NCBI GenBank assembly: GCA_002901265.1
Contig: PPHI01000046.1
Span: 30,239-94,238 of the forward strand
Source: Rhodopirellula baltica
Lineage (GTDB): Bacteria > Planctomycetota > Planctomycetia > Pirellulales > Pirellulaceae
Length of the DNA: 64,000 nt
Direction of reading: 5' to 3'
Positions within the stretch are counted from its first letter, which is position 1, and the number at the start of each line of letters is the position of its first letter. Positions 44,411 to 53,775 of the stretch are shown piece after piece. Under the pieces are notes generated by a model. The model saw only the letters and a list, made by a program, of their open reading frames with translations, was not told the DNA's origin and made no database searches. Made by a program: the position numbers and the translations under genes.

Positions 44411-45781
44411 GTGAACCATCTCTGCACGCCCCAAACTACCCACACCGGTTTTCACCTCACCGGTCGCCTGGTTCTGTCCTTTTTGTTTGTTACAGCCTTC
44501 GCATCGGGCGACTGCCAAGCGCATGAAGGTGGCGACCATCATCATGCCAAGCCTCCACGCCCGGCAGAAGTCTATCGCCCGACGGCCATTCCCGATCGTG
44601 TCGTCTTGACGTGGACCGGCGATCCGGCCACGACACAAGCGGTGACGTGGCGGACGTCAACCGATGTAAAAGGCGCGGTCGCAGAGATCGCGGTTGCGTC
44701 GGCCAATCCGAAATTCACCAAGGCGGCCTCGTCGGTTTCGGCGACGTCCGAAAACTTGGTCAGCGACCTTGGGGAAGCGTCTTTTCACACGGTCAACTTC
44801 ACAGATTTGTCGCCTGAGACCAAATACGCATACCGAGTTGGCGATGGCGAAACATGGAGCGAGTGGTTTCACTTCACCACCGCGAGTTCGGAAGCCAAGC
44901 CGTTTTCGTTTATCTACTTCGGTGATGCCCAAAACGACTTGCGTTCAATGTGGTCGCGTGTGATCCGCGAAGCTCATTCCGACGCGCCCAAGGCAGCGTT
45001 CTTTTTGCATGCCGGAGACCTCGTGAACCAAGCCGAATCGGATGCCGAATGGGGCGAGTGGTTTTACGCAGGCGGCTTTCTGAACGGAATGATCGCCAGT
45101 GTTCCTGTCCCGGGAAATCACGAGCAGGCCAAAAACGAAGACGGCACTCGACGTCTATCACACCATTGGCGCCCGACTTTTGCGTTGCCGACGAATGGTC
45201 CCGAAGGCCTGGAAGAATCTTGCTTCACGTTCGTTTACCAAGGTGTCCGCATCATCGGTATGAACAGCAACACGATGTTGGACGAACAGGCAAAGTGGCT
45301 TGAAGAAGTCCTCGCTGCCAATCAATGTCACTGGACAATCTGCACGTTCCACCACCCGGTGTTTTCAACCGGCGAAGGCCGCGACAACGAAGAACTGCGT
45401 GTGCGTTGGAAACCGATCCTTGATCGCTACCGCGTCGACATCGTTTTGCAGGGTCACGACCACACCTACGGGCGTACTGGTCTGGAAACCCCAACCGAGG
45501 CAAACGTCCCGGTCGGCGTGAACCAACGCGACAATCAAACAGGAACCGTCTACGTCGTCTCCGTCAGCGGCCCCAAAATGTACGACCTACAGCGCCAGGA
45601 ATTCATGGTGCGTCAGACATCCGATACACAGCTTTATCAGATCATTAAGATTGATGGCGACCAGCTAACCTATGAAGCTCGGACGGCGGTTGGAGACGTG
45701 TTCGATTCGTTCACGCTGAAAAAACAGCCTGGGAAAATCAACCAGCTTCTCGAAACCTTGCCGGTTGGTGACGGGCAATAG
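44411..45781 (+). CDS. Purple acid phosphatase-like metallophosphoesterase, exported
   Basis: A 456-residue exported enzyme. A signal peptide (RLVLSFLFVTAFASG) is followed by a His-rich mature start (HEGGDHHH), a fibronectin-like domain (about 60-150) typical of purple acid phosphatases, and the calcineurin-like domain with the metal ligands in order: YFGDAQND, HAGDLV, PGNHE, FHHPVF and LQGHDHTYGR. It should release phosphate from phosphomonoesters outside the cytoplasm. GTG start at 44411. No pho-box was recognised. It stands alone. Confidence 0.88.
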   Translation: MNHLCTPQTTHTGFHLTGRLVLSFLFVTAFASGDCQAHEGGDHHHAKPPRPAEVYRPTAIPDRVVLTWTGDPATTQAVTWRTSTDVKGAVAEIAVASANPKFTKAASSVSATSENLVSDLGEASFHTVNFTDLSPETKYAYRVGDGETWSEWFHFTTASSEAKPFSFIYFGDAQNDLRSMWSRVIREAHSDAPKAAFFLHAGDLVNQAESDAEWGEWFYAGGFLNGMIASVPVPGNHEQAKNEDGTRRLSHHWRPTFALPTNGPEGLEESCFTFVYQGVRIIGMNSNTMLDEQAKWLEEVLAANQCHWTICTFHHPVFSTGEGRDNEELRVRWKPILDRYRVDIVLQGHDHTYGRTGLETPTEANVPVGVNQRDNQTGTVYVVSVSGPKMYDLQRQEFMVRQTSDTQLYQIIKIDGDQLTYEARTAVGDVFDSFTLKKQPGKINQLLETLPVGDGQ

Positions 45782-45892
45782 CAACGTCCACCTTGCGTTC
45801 GAAAGGACGACGTTCAGCGGACAGAGACACCGGAGTTTGCGAAATTGCGGTGCTCCCCCGATTTCCTTGAGAGTTTTTCAGGGGGAGGACCG

Positions 45893-45898
45893 TATAAT
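45893..45898 (+). promoter_or_regulatory. -10 element upstream of the S2P-like gene
   Basis: A perfect TATAAT 118 bases before the ATG at 46017; a TTGAGA stands 20 bases upstream, longer than the usual 16-18 spacer. A CTCCCCC/GGGGGAG inverted repeat (45853-45859 and 45881-45887) encloses the spacer and could be an operator. The assignment is tentative. Confidence 0.35.
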
Positions 45899-46016
45899 TT
45901 CGCGGGCATTTCATCCGGCGCGAAGCGACAAGTTTCCGTCAGTTGATCTTCTGCTCACGACACGTCTGCTTTCGCTCGGTCCCTGAAACCTCAGACGAAT
46001 TGCCTCTCGCAACACG

Positions 46017-47273
46017 ATGCAAGCTTACGATCTCGATTCGCAGAATCCGGAAGGCCCACTCCGCTACCCGCCGCCGGAGAATTGGTCGATTCCAGTCGGG
46101 CGAATCGCCGGTATCGCGATCTATGTGAGCTATTCGGTTTTCATCGCATTGGCGATCGTAGCCGTTTTGGTCGCGACGATCCAAAACAGGCAAGGCCAAG
46201 CCGATCTTCCTGTCGTCGCGTCGACGACCGTTGCGGTTTGGGCGACCGGATGGTTGGTGCAGTTGATCGTTTTCTTGGGCTTCCAATCAACGACCTTCGC
46301 CCACTCTGATTCGTTAACAATCGGATTGCTCGGTGCCGAAGTCGGATTTCCCTTGTCCCGACGACGCTGCTGGACCGCGGCAACCAATGTTCTGGTCGCT
46401 GGGACCTGCTTAGCCGCCCTCACCGTGTTGGGCGTCGGCTGCTTGGCGATGCACCTGTCAGCGAAGTCTCTCGATCTGGGCACTCTCGCGAATTGGACGC
46501 AAACCCTGTCAACTCCCGGTTTTGGATTTGGCACGGTCGAGAACATCTACTTGGCAGCCACTTGGATGTTCTGGTTCCAAGCGTTTTGCCAAGCGTTCCC
46601 AATGCCGCGAAATCTTGGGCGAGGCGGGCTGATCTCGCTGATGGCATTGTTCGCTGCCGAAGCTGACGAGGAATTCAAACGCAAGCTCGCCCGTCGTATG
46701 ATCCAGCTCCTGTCGCTGGTCTTGATGTTGATCGCCTTGTCGATCTTGCTGGTCGAACCCACACAACAAGTTCCCCGCTGGCCCGCGATCGTCTTGCTCT
46801 CCCTGCTGCTATGGCAATCCGCGGGACGAAGCGATGTTGTCGCTTGGATTCGTTCAGTCGAGTTTGCCAAAATCGATCAGTCCGAATCCGCAGCCTTGCT
46901 GCTGGATTATCCAGCCAGCGGTTCGGGAAGCTTTGCCGCAACTCGGTCCCACGGATCGAACCTGACCGGTTCTCCGGGACTCGCAGGATCGCAGCGGGCC
47001 AAATCCCCTGGGCTTGTCAAACGTGCGACAGACTCGTTTCTTTTGTATCAGAAACGTAAGCGAGCACGGCTTGCGTTGCAGCGTGAGCGAAGCGAGGCCT
47101 TTGACATTTCGCGGCTCGACGAAGTGCTGCAAATCGTCAGCGAAAAAGGCAAAGCGGCACTCAGCTCCGAAGACTTGGCATTGCTGGAACGAGTCAGCGA
47201 GATGCTACGAAAAAACCGCCAGTCCGCTGAAGCGACTGACGGTCTTTCGAATCAAACGGATGGTCAGTCTTAA
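46017..47273 (+). CDS. Site-2-protease-like membrane protein lacking the catalytic HExxH
   Basis: A 418-residue membrane protein with about six hydrophobic segments. The N-terminus (IPVGRIAGIAIYVSYSVFIAL) and the region DSLTIGLLGAEVGFPL-x-RRRCW...LVAGTC follow the layout of site-2 proteases (peptidase M50), and FCQAFPMPRNLGRGG sits where M50 has its NPxPxxDGG motif. However, the HExxH is replaced (GWLVQLIVFLGFQ) and the final Asp is missing, so it cannot be a protease. The C-terminal coiled helix (SEKGKAALSSEDLALLERV) matches the tail that follows rhomboid and M50 domains in planctomycetes. A membrane regulator or pseudoprotease is likely. Confidence 0.7.
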   Translation: MQAYDLDSQNPEGPLRYPPPENWSIPVGRIAGIAIYVSYSVFIALAIVAVLVATIQNRQGQADLPVVASTTVAVWATGWLVQLIVFLGFQSTTFAHSDSLTIGLLGAEVGFPLSRRRCWTAATNVLVAGTCLAALTVLGVGCLAMHLSAKSLDLGTLANWTQTLSTPGFGFGTVENIYLAATWMFWFQAFCQAFPMPRNLGRGGLISLMALFAAEADEEFKRKLARRMIQLLSLVLMLIALSILLVEPTQQVPRWPAIVLLSLLLWQSAGRSDVVAWIRSVEFAKIDQSESAALLLDYPASGSGSFAATRSHGSNLTGSPGLAGSQRAKSPGLVKRATDSFLLYQKRKRARLALQRERSEAFDISRLDEVLQIVSEKGKAALSSEDLALLERVSEMLRKNRQSAEATDGLSNQTDGQS

Positions 47274-47297
47274 CCGACCAAGTCCGGTGGGGCGCGT

Positions 47298-48569
47298 CTA
47301 GCGGCGCGCTCGATAGGGCGCGAGCTTTCCGCCGCCACCAAGTGGTGCCAATCGTTGCATTGGCTCTTCATGACTCACCGGTTGTAGCGCCGCCGGAGCG
47401 GACACCGGACGCAATCCACTGCCAATCGGTTGGACTTGCATCGAGCGTCGATAGGACGATGCGCGAGCACCAGCTGGCAGAATCGCAGGGTAGTTTCTGC
47501 GAAGATTGACCGAGTCCTCTTTGAACGGATCGTCCAGCCCGTTGAGTTCCTCGTCGAGGATATCAAACGGCGACTTCTCCGGTTGAGTCGGCGTCTTTGG
47601 TTGAGGCGTCGGCTTCGGAGCCTCTTCCGGCATCCCGAAGATGTCGTTCAAGCCATCGTCTTCTGGCGGCAAAGGCTGGGGGTCGTCGCCAAAGGGTGAC
47701 TTTGGAGCTTCGTCGAGCGGCGAGAACGCCTCGTTTTCCGGTGGCATCGCGTCGGCGTCCGAAGGGAACAGGTCCGGCGTTGTGGGGGTCTGTTCGACAG
47801 GAGCCTGATCCATTGGTGCTGGAATTGGATCGGGTTTCGGCGCGGGTTCCGGAACCGGAGTCGGTTCGGGTATCGCAGGTGTCGTTGGTTCGACCGCTTG
47901 GGGCTTGGGCAGCGACGGCGGTGCGGTCGGCATTGGCGCCGTTTCCGCTGGCGTTTCAATAATCCGCGGCGGAGTCGATTGCATCTTGGGCACGGCCGGA
48001 AGGGACGGCGCGACTTCGTGCGATGGCGTCGACGGCACCGGCTTTGCTTGGTGCAGTGGCTTTAGCGTTCCGCCGTTGGACAACGGAAGCGTGCGGCCCG
48101 ACAGCGGAGCGGGACTGACAGGAACACTGGGGAGCATTTCCACGGTATGGTGCGAGCAACCGCAGCCCGAGACACTGTGTTGGCAGTTGCACTTGGTCTT
48201 GCATTTGTCCAAACCAAGTGTTTTTTCAATGCCACCTGCGACCGCATCAAGAGTCGCAAACAGCGGATTGTGTGGCTTTCGGTGTGGCAGCCCATCGCAA
48301 CCCGCCTCGTCGCAGGCTCCGGTGGTTGCAAACATGCCACAGTCGCAAAGTCCTGCGTCACAGGATGGCTGGTAGCTGTCGCAAGGCGTATCGCCCATTG
48401 CGGTTGGCATTGCAAGCCCGCCGAGGAACCCGACGGTCAGGCCCAACGTTCGCAACCAACGTCGCGTATGGCCCCAAGAAAGATCGGCGACTGGTAACGT
48501 GATCGCGCGATTCGCGACTGCTTCCTGCAGCTGAACGCGGCGCTGCGACAAGCGGGATGACTGGTACAT
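47298..48569 (-). CDS. Exported Cys-rich, Pro-rich protein
   Basis: A 423-residue protein with a long basic leader and a hydrophobic stretch at about 41-60 (LRTLGLTVGFLGGLAMPTAM) that is probably a signal peptide. It then has a Cys-rich section (CDAGLCDCGMF, CKTKCNCQHSVSGCGCSHH) and a long Pro/Ala/Glu/Thr region up to about residue 380. The end is basic and Gly-rich. No domain is recognised; the layout recalls planctomycete surface or matrix proteins. Cys pairs suggest disulfides or metal binding. It converges with the S2P-like gene (24 bases between stops). Confidence 0.65.
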   Translation of the reverse strand: MYQSSRLSQRRVQLQEAVANRAITLPVADLSWGHTRRWLRTLGLTVGFLGGLAMPTAMGDTPCDSYQPSCDAGLCDCGMFATTGACDEAGCDGLPHRKPHNPLFATLDAVAGGIEKTLGLDKCKTKCNCQHSVSGCGCSHHTVEMLPSVPVSPAPLSGRTLPLSNGGTLKPLHQAKPVPSTPSHEVAPSLPAVPKMQSTPPRIIETPAETAPMPTAPPSLPKPQAVEPTTPAIPEPTPVPEPAPKPDPIPAPMDQAPVEQTPTTPDLFPSDADAMPPENEAFSPLDEAPKSPFGDDPQPLPPEDDGLNDIFGMPEEAPKPTPQPKTPTQPEKSPFDILDEELNGLDDPFKEDSVNLRRNYPAILPAGARASSYRRSMQVQPIGSGLRPVSAPAALQPVSHEEPMQRLAPLGGGGKLAPYRARR

Positions 48570-48977
48570 TCGATAACCTCGAAAGAGATGATGCTTCCGC
48601 GAAGGCTTATCGACTTGTGAGAGTCGGGCTCAGCAAGAGAAACCGTACTTCCGGTACACAGCCTGTATCTTTCCTGGTTTAACAGGGCACCCCGTAACGC
48701 TGCCGTCCGCCAACACGCTGTTTTTTCGCGATGCCCAGTGTTTTGCGAATTCTGCTGCCGAAATTCAGGAGTTCGCAAAAATTCGACGCCTCGAAAAGTC
48801 ACTGTCAGCCCCCCTTATCGGACGGCTATCGGTATCTCGACGAACCTTGTGTTTGGAATCACTGCTGGGGGCGACTAAACCGGCGCCAGGCGATAAACTG
48901 CGTACTTTCCGGGGCGGTTCGGTCCCGATCGAACTGCAAGCATTAACCCGCCAGATCAAGCCAGAGAGATAAACGCA
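48570..48977. other. Divergent promoter region of acnA and the Pro-rich gene
   Basis: About 410 bases without a gene-like frame. It must carry both promoters. An AGAGAGATAAACGCA stretch precedes the acnA GTG. No regulatory motif, riboswitch or RNA was recognised; a CTGTTTTTTCGCG T-rich run at about 48716-48730 could be part of a hairpin but pairs poorly. Confidence 0.45.
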
Positions 48978-51686
48978 GTGAGTTCTGACCCGTTTAACGT
49001 ACGCGACCAATTTGAAACCGGTGATGGAAAAGCAACGATCTACCGCCTGAGCAAGTTGCAGGATGCGGGCTTAGGCGAGATTGATCGGATGCCGTTTTCG
49101 ATTCGCGTTTTGCTGGAGTCGGTGCTGAGAAATTGCGACGGCTTCTCCGTCAGCGAACAAGACGTCAAGAACTTGGCCAGCTGGAATGCGGCGGACCCGG
49201 CCAAACAAGAACTGCCCTTCAAACCCTACCGCGTTGTCCTGCAAGACTTCACGGGCGTTCCTGCCGTCGTCGACTTGGCCGCGATGCGCTCGGCGATGGA
49301 ACGTATCGGTGGCGATCCGAACAAAATCAATCCGCTGATTCCAGTCGATCTGGTCATCGACCACAGCGTCCAAGTCGACTTCTTTGGCAGCGGCAATGCA
49401 CTGTCCAAAAACGTTGAAATCGAATTCGAACGCAACCGCGAACGTTACGAGTTCCTGAAGTGGGGCCAGCAAGCGTTTGATAACTTCGGTGTCGTTCCGC
49501 CAAACGTCGGCATCGTCCACCAAGTCAACTTGGAATACCTCGCTCGCGTTGTCGCATTGGTTGACACTCCCGATGGCCCGGTCGCTGTGCCAGATACGTT
49601 GGTCGGTACCGACAGCCACACCACAATGATCAACGGCCTGGGCGTTTTGGGCTGGGGCGTTGGCGGTATCGAAGCCGAAGCCAACATGCTCGGCCAACCG
49701 CTTTACATGTTGATGCCCGAAGTCATCGGATTCGAACTGACCGGTCAACTGCCGTCCGGTGCCACCGCGACCGACATGGTCTTGCGAGTCGTCGAGATCT
49801 TGCGTCAAGAAGGCGTGGTCGGAAAGTTCGTCGAGTTCTTTGGTGATGGCATGAACGCGATGAGCGTTGCCGACCGAGCGACGATCGCCAACATGGCACC
49901 GGAATACGGTGCGACGATGGGCTTCTTCCCCGTCGATAACTTGACCCTTGAGTACTTGCGTCAAACCGGACGCAGCAAGTCGTCGATCGAACTGGTCGAG
50001 CGTTACTGCAAAGAACAAGGCTTGTTCCGCAACGATGGCGATTCGCCATTGAACTACACCAAGACACTGTCGCTGGACCTGTCGACCGTCGTGCCAAGTA
50101 TGGCGGGACCGAAGCGTCCACAAGACCGTATCGCATTGTCGGACATGAAATCTGCGTTCAACGAATCCCTGACCGCGCCGGTTGGCAAAACCGGTTTCGG
50201 TTTGGAACCTTCGGCGCTCGATCGCAAAGGTACGGTCGAAGACAACGGCCAATCGACCGAGATCACCCACGGTGCCGTCGTCATCGCCGCCATCACGTCT
50301 TGCACCAACACCAGCAACCCATCGGTCATGATCGGTGCCGGTCTGTTGGCAAAGAAAGCTGCCGAGAAAGGCTTGAAAGTCGCACCGCACGTGAAAACCA
50401 GCTTGGCACCGGGCTCGCGTGTCGTCACCGATTACTTGAACAAAGCCGGCCTGACCGACGCGCTCGACCAACTGGGCTTCAACACCGTCGGCTATGGCTG
50501 CACGACTTGCATCGGAAACAGCGGACCGTTGCCTGAACCGGTCGCCAAAGCGATCAAACAAGGTGACTTGGTCGCGTCAGCCGTGCTTAGCGGTAACCGT
50601 AACTTCGAAGGCCGCGTCAACCCGCTGACCAAAGCGAACTACCTGGCCAGTCCACCGTTGGTCGTCGCGTATGCGTTGGCCGGAACGACCGACATCGACC
50701 TCGACAGCGAGCCACTCGGACAGGGCAGCGACGGCAACGACGTATTCCTCAAAGACGTTTGGCCGACCGCTGACGAAATCCGTGAAACGATTAAAACCAG
50801 CATCGACCCGGAAATGTTCACCAAGGAGTACGGTGCGGCTGTCAAAGGCAACGAACTGTGGAACCAAATCGATGCCGCCGAAGGCGCGATTTACCCATGG
50901 AGCGAGGACAGTACCTACATCCACCACCCACCGTTCTTGGATCACGTCACCAAAGACGCCAACCCAAAGATCGCTCCGATCGAAGGCGCCCGTTGCTTGG
51001 TGTTGCTTGGCGATTCGGTCACGACCGACCACATCTCGCCCGCCGGTGCGATCGCCAGCGACGGCCCTGCCGGTAAATACCTGCAAGAATCCGGCGTCCC
51101 GGTGAAGGAATTCAATAGCTTCGGATCACGCCGCGGAAACGACCGCGTGATGGTTCGCGGCACGTTCGCCAATATCCGTATTCGCAACCAACTGGCCCAA
51201 GGCACCGAAGGCGGGTACTCGCGTTACCTGCCAACCGACGAAGTGACCAGCATTTACGAAGCGTCGATGCGGTACCAATCCGAAGGCACGCCGCTGGTCG
51301 TTTTGGCCGGTACCGAGTACGGTACGGGCAGCAGTCGTGACTGGGCAGCCAAAGGCACCATGTTGCTAGGCGTCAAAGCCGTCATCGCGGCCAGTTACGA
51401 GCGGATTCACCGCAGCAACTTGGTCGGCATGGGTGTGCTTCCGTTGGAATTCGCCGATGGCCAGACTTGGCAAAAACTTGGCTTAAACGGCGAAGAGACC
51501 TTCGACATCCCAGGGTTGTCCGAAGACCTCGAACCACGCAGCACGATCAAGGTCACAGCAACTGCCGCTGACGGCGAAGTGACCGAATTCGATTGCGTCG
51601 TACGTATCGACACCCCCGTCGAACTGCAGTACTACCGCAACGGCGGCATCCTGCCCACCGTGCTTCGTAACTTGGCCGACCTGTAA
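48978..51686 (+). CDS. acnA: Aconitate hydratase (aconitase A)
   Basis: TCA-cycle enzyme that interconverts citrate and isocitrate. The 902-residue length and all three [4Fe-4S] ligands fit AcnA: Cys442 in TSCTNTSN, Cys508 and Cys511 in [10 protein letters not shown]. Other family stretches are [21 protein letters not shown] and the swivelling-domain segment [14 protein letters not shown] near the C-terminus. GTG start at 48978. It is followed 54 bases later by a small TPR gene, probably on its own. Strand bias and codon use are normal. Confidence 0.97.
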   Translation: MSSDPFNVRDQFETGDGKATIYRLSKLQDAGLGEIDRMPFSIRVLLESVLRNCDGFSVSEQDVKNLASWNAADPAKQELPFKPYRVVLQDFTGVPAVVDLAAMRSAMERIGGDPNKINPLIPVDLVIDHSVQVDFFGSGNALSKNVEIEFERNRERYEFLKWGQQAFDNFGVVPPNVGIVHQVNLEYLARVVALVDTPDGPVAVPDTLVGTDSHTTMINGLGVLGWGVGGIEAEANMLGQPLYMLMPEVIGFELTGQLPSGATATDMVLRVVEILRQEGVVGKFVEFFGDGMNAMSVADRATIANMAPEYGATMGFFPVDNLTLEYLRQTGRSKSSIELVERYCKEQGLFRNDGDSPLNYTKTLSLDLSTVVPSMAGPKRPQDRIALSDMKSAFNESLTAPVGKTGFGLEPSALDRKGTVEDNGQSTEITHGAVVIAAITSCTNTSNPSVMIGAGLLAKKAAEKGLKVAPHVKTSLAPGSRVVTDYLNKAGLTDALDQLGFNTVGYGCTTCIGNSGPLPEPVAKAIKQGDLVASAVLSGNRNFEGRVNPLTKANYLASPPLVVAYALAGTTDIDLDSEPLGQGSDGNDVFLKDVWPTADEIRETIKTSIDPEMFTKEYGAAVKGNELWNQIDAAEGAIYPWSEDSTYIHHPPFLDHVTKDANPKIAPIEGARCLVLLGDSVTTDHISPAGAIASDGPAGKYLQESGVPVKEFNSFGSRRGNDRVMVRGTFANIRIRNQLAQGTEGGYSRYLPTDEVTSIYEASMRYQSEGTPLVVLAGTEYGTGSSRDWAAKGTMLLGVKAVIAASYERIHRSNLVGMGVLPLEFADGQTWQKLGLNGEETFDIPGLSEDLEPRSTIKVTATAADGEVTEFDCVVRIDTPVELQYYRNGGILPTVLRNLADL

Positions 51687-51740
51687 GAACTGTCGCTAGC
51701 CAAGCGATCCGAATCAAATTGGAATTGAGATAGAGAATTT

Positions 51741-52079
51741 ATGAGTGACATTTACACCCGGTACAACGAAGTCGAAAAACTGATCGACGACGAGCAGTAC
51801 GAACCAGCGATCGAAGGTCTCAAAGAGATCGTCGAGGAAGACGACACGTTCGTCCTCGGACACCTCGCGCTTTCACGCGTCTACACCAAAACCGGCCAAC
51901 ACGATTTGGCGATCGAGCACGGTGAAAAGGCTTGTGAACTAGAGCCGAACGATCCGTTCAACTACACCGCGATGAGCGTGACTTACCAACGCGCATGGGC
52001 TGGTACGCAAGACCAGCAATACATCGTTAAAGCCGAAGACGCCAAAGCCAAAGCGCACGACCTGCGTGCACAGGCTTAG
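51741..52079 (+). CDS. Small TPR protein
   Basis: A 112-residue acidic protein with two to three tetratricopeptide repeats (YEPAIEGLKEIVEEDDTFVLG, HLALSRVYTKTGQHDLAIEHG, shortened to key parts, then a final helix pair). No signal peptide. It may be a scaffold or adaptor. It is 54 bases after acnA, so co-transcription is possible; similar small TPR genes sit next to acnA in related planctomycetes as far as I recall, but that is not shown here. Confidence 0.78.
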   Translation: MSDIYTRYNEVEKLIDDEQYEPAIEGLKEIVEEDDTFVLGHLALSRVYTKTGQHDLAIEHGEKACELEPNDPFNYTAMSVTYQRAWAGTQDQQYIVKAEDAKAKAHDLRAQA

Positions 52080-52750
52080 CAACCTGTTGGTTATTGAATG
52101 TCGCCTTTCGCTCCACGAAAGAGACGTTTGTATCCGCTGAATTTGCGATGCACAGGGCTTAAAGTGTGGCCCTGAAATGCTCTCAGCCTCCGAAACGACA
52201 ACGCCTTCCTCTCAGTGATTCTGGGAGGAGGGCGTTTCTTTTTGAACGATGTGACTCAGACGCCGACCGTTCAAATCGACGTCACAAGTTCAGCATCCGT
52301 GCAAGGTTCGAATAGCGAATGCAAAGCACCATGCTTAGGCAAAGCTCACAGTCACCAAGCACACCATCGTCGCCTACCCCACCGCCGAAACCAGCGCCCT
52401 CTAGCGCACTCGTGACAACGCTCCCGCCTTGTCACGCACTGCACCGCAGGCTCCCGCCAGCCCCTCCAAACCAAGCCATTGTCGCCTTTCGCTCCGCCGA
52501 AAGCAGCGTTCTGCCTGGCACAGTTCCCACCAAGCACTCGTGACAAGGCTCCCGCCTTGCCACGCACTGCACCGCAGGCTCCCGCCTGCCCATCCAAACC
52601 AAACCATTGTCGCCTTTCGCTCCGCCGAAAGCAGCGTCCACGTGACAAGGCTCCCGCCTTGTCACGCACTGCACCGCAGGCTCCCGCCTGCGAAAACAAG
52701 CCCGTTGCGTTTTCCACAAACGTATGGCCGAAGGCCTCACTCACCGTAGC
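52080..52750. other. Gene-free region filled with palindromic repeats
   Basis: About 670 bases between the TPR gene and the truncated sigma factor. Open frames in several phases exist on both strands, but they translate the same repeat over and over (GQAGACGAVRGKAGALSR-like) and are not genes. The first half (52122-52411) shows nothing clear except a short hairpin at 52105-52121. Confidence 0.75.
52105..52121 (+). repeat. Solo degenerate palindrome (module C type)
   Basis: CTTTCG-CTCCA-CGAAAG at 52105-52121, the same stem as the module C hairpin at 52486-52503 (CTTTCG-CTCCGC-CGAAAG) with a different loop. It shows that the stem is conserved while the loop varies. Confidence 0.5.
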
Positions 52751-52898
52751 CTACGGCAACGCCGTAGGACCACGGCTGCCCACAATCACCATTGGCCGAA
52801 GGTCAATTTCACTCTTTGCCCATTGCCATCGCCCACCAAGACCTCGTGACAAGGCTCTCGCCTTGCCACGCACTGCACCGCAGGCTCCCGCCTGCCCA
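52412..52898. repeat. Palindromic repeat cluster (modules A, B and C)
   Basis: Module A: GTGACAAGGC-TCCC-GCCTTGTCAC (24 bases, 10-bp stem), at 52412-52435, 52540-52563, 52642-52665 and 52846-52869. Each is followed by CGCACTGCACC and module B, GCAGGC-TCCC-GCCTGC (for example 52574-52589). Two copies continue into module C, CTTTCG-CTCCGC-CGAAAG (52486-52503 and about 52614-52631). Units 1, 2 and 4 have one or two stem or loop changes. The shape (dyad-symmetric units with shared TCCC loop, clustered, intergenic) is that of REP-like elements. The cluster extends into the 3' end of the truncated ECF gene. Confidence 0.8.
52750..52768. repeat. Palindrome at the truncated gene's 3' end
   Basis: CCTACGGC-AAC-GCCGTAGG, an 8-bp perfect stem with a three-base loop, directly at the stop codon (52751-52753) of the truncated sigma factor frame. 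The stem differs from modules A-C but lies in the same repeat-rich stretch. Confidence 0.5.
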
Positions 52899-53602
52899 AC
52901 CACAACCAGCCTGCCCAGCCGAATCGCTTCTGCAGACAAGTCGCTACGCGTTAATGAGTCACCGCTGGACGCACAGTAACCTTCATTGAAAATCAAATAC
53001 ACCACCGACAGAACCACATCCAATCGCGACGGCAGTTCCGATAGCTCTGGGATTGTGATCGGAATGTTTGCATTGCGAATCTTCGACTTGCCACGAACAA
53101 TCCGCTGCGACATCGCGGTAGGCGTCGTCAGAAACGCGCTGGCGATTTCTTCCGTTGTCAGACCACAGACTTCGCGCAGTGTCAAAGGCACCTGAACCAT
53201 TCGATCGATCGCCGGGTGGCAACAGGTAAAGATCAGACGCAACCGATCGTCTTCGATGGCTTGGTCGCTTCGCGCGGCGTTCATCGATGCGATGCGACTG
53301 ATCCGGTCAGAAATCACGCTCGCGTTTTGACCGATCTTTGCATCACGCCGAATTCGATCAATCGCCTTAAATCGCCCCGTCGAAATCAGCCAGGAAATCG
53401 GGTTCTGCGGAATGCCTTCCGTTTGCCATTGGGTCGCCGCTTGCGTGAAGGCGTCTTGCAACGCATCTTCGGCCAAATCCAAATCGCTCAAACACCTCGC
53501 CAGCGAAGCAAAGACCTTGCGTGAGGACTCGCGATAAAGCTGCTCGATCGTGGTCGCGACAAGGTTTGAGTCACGATTCGATGGGGGCTCGAAATCTTGC
53601 AT
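52751..53602 (-). CDS. ECF42-type sigma factor, truncated by the repeat cluster
   Basis: A 283-residue protein of the COG4941/ECF42 type. Region 2 (LADLDLAEDALQDAF-like, here CLSDLDLAEDALQDAFTQAA), region 4 (LTTEEIASAFLTTPTAMSQR) and the linker VLSVVYLIFNEGYCASSGDS are typical. The family normally continues after AIRLGRL with about 130-180 residues of a TPR-like C-terminal domain. Here the frame leaves the family at AIRLGRLVVVG and then translates the palindromic repeat (GQAGACGAVRGKARALSR) until a stop at 52751, so the C-terminal domain is lost. It may be non-functional. No DGPF-domain partner gene is adjacent. Confidence 0.8.
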   Translation of the reverse strand: MQDFEPPSNRDSNLVATTIEQLYRESSRKVFASLARCLSDLDLAEDALQDAFTQAATQWQTEGIPQNPISWLISTGRFKAIDRIRRDAKIGQNASVISDRISRIASMNAARSDQAIEDDRLRLIFTCCHPAIDRMVQVPLTLREVCGLTTEEIASAFLTTPTAMSQRIVRGKSKIRNANIPITIPELSELPSRLDVVLSVVYLIFNEGYCASSGDSLTRSDLSAEAIRLGRLVVVGQAGACGAVRGKARALSRGLGGRWQWAKSEIDLRPMVIVGSRGPTALP

Positions 53603-53775
53603 TCGGATTCTTGCATACAGCGTGATCTTGCTTAAAGCGTGAATTCAAAGGTGTCGCCGCTACCCTGCCCCACACCACAACAATCTCCATAGCCTAACTC
53701 CCGCCCCAATCGTCGCCAATCCGCTACAATTCGACGACAACACGCACGCTTTCGCGACACCCACAACGAATCCAA

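Noticed and set aside
44101..44445. 114-codon minus frame in the gene-free region before the phosphatase
   Set aside because: Overlaps the start of the phosphatase gene, has no recognisable domain and its start is a weak codon without ribosome binding site.
49071..50561. Long antisense frame of 496 codons opposite aconitase
   Set aside because: It lies fully within acnA and translates to a His/Asp/Val/Arg-biased sequence of no family; the codon bias of the real gene keeps the opposite frame open.
52352..52744. Coding frames over the repeat cluster on both strands
   Set aside because: All of them translate the same repeat (for example GQAGACGAVRGKAG) in different frames; no independent protein.
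52412..52898. CRISPR array
   Set aside because: Repeat units are palindromic modules in irregular spacing, without equal-length unique spacers, and no cas gene is in the window.
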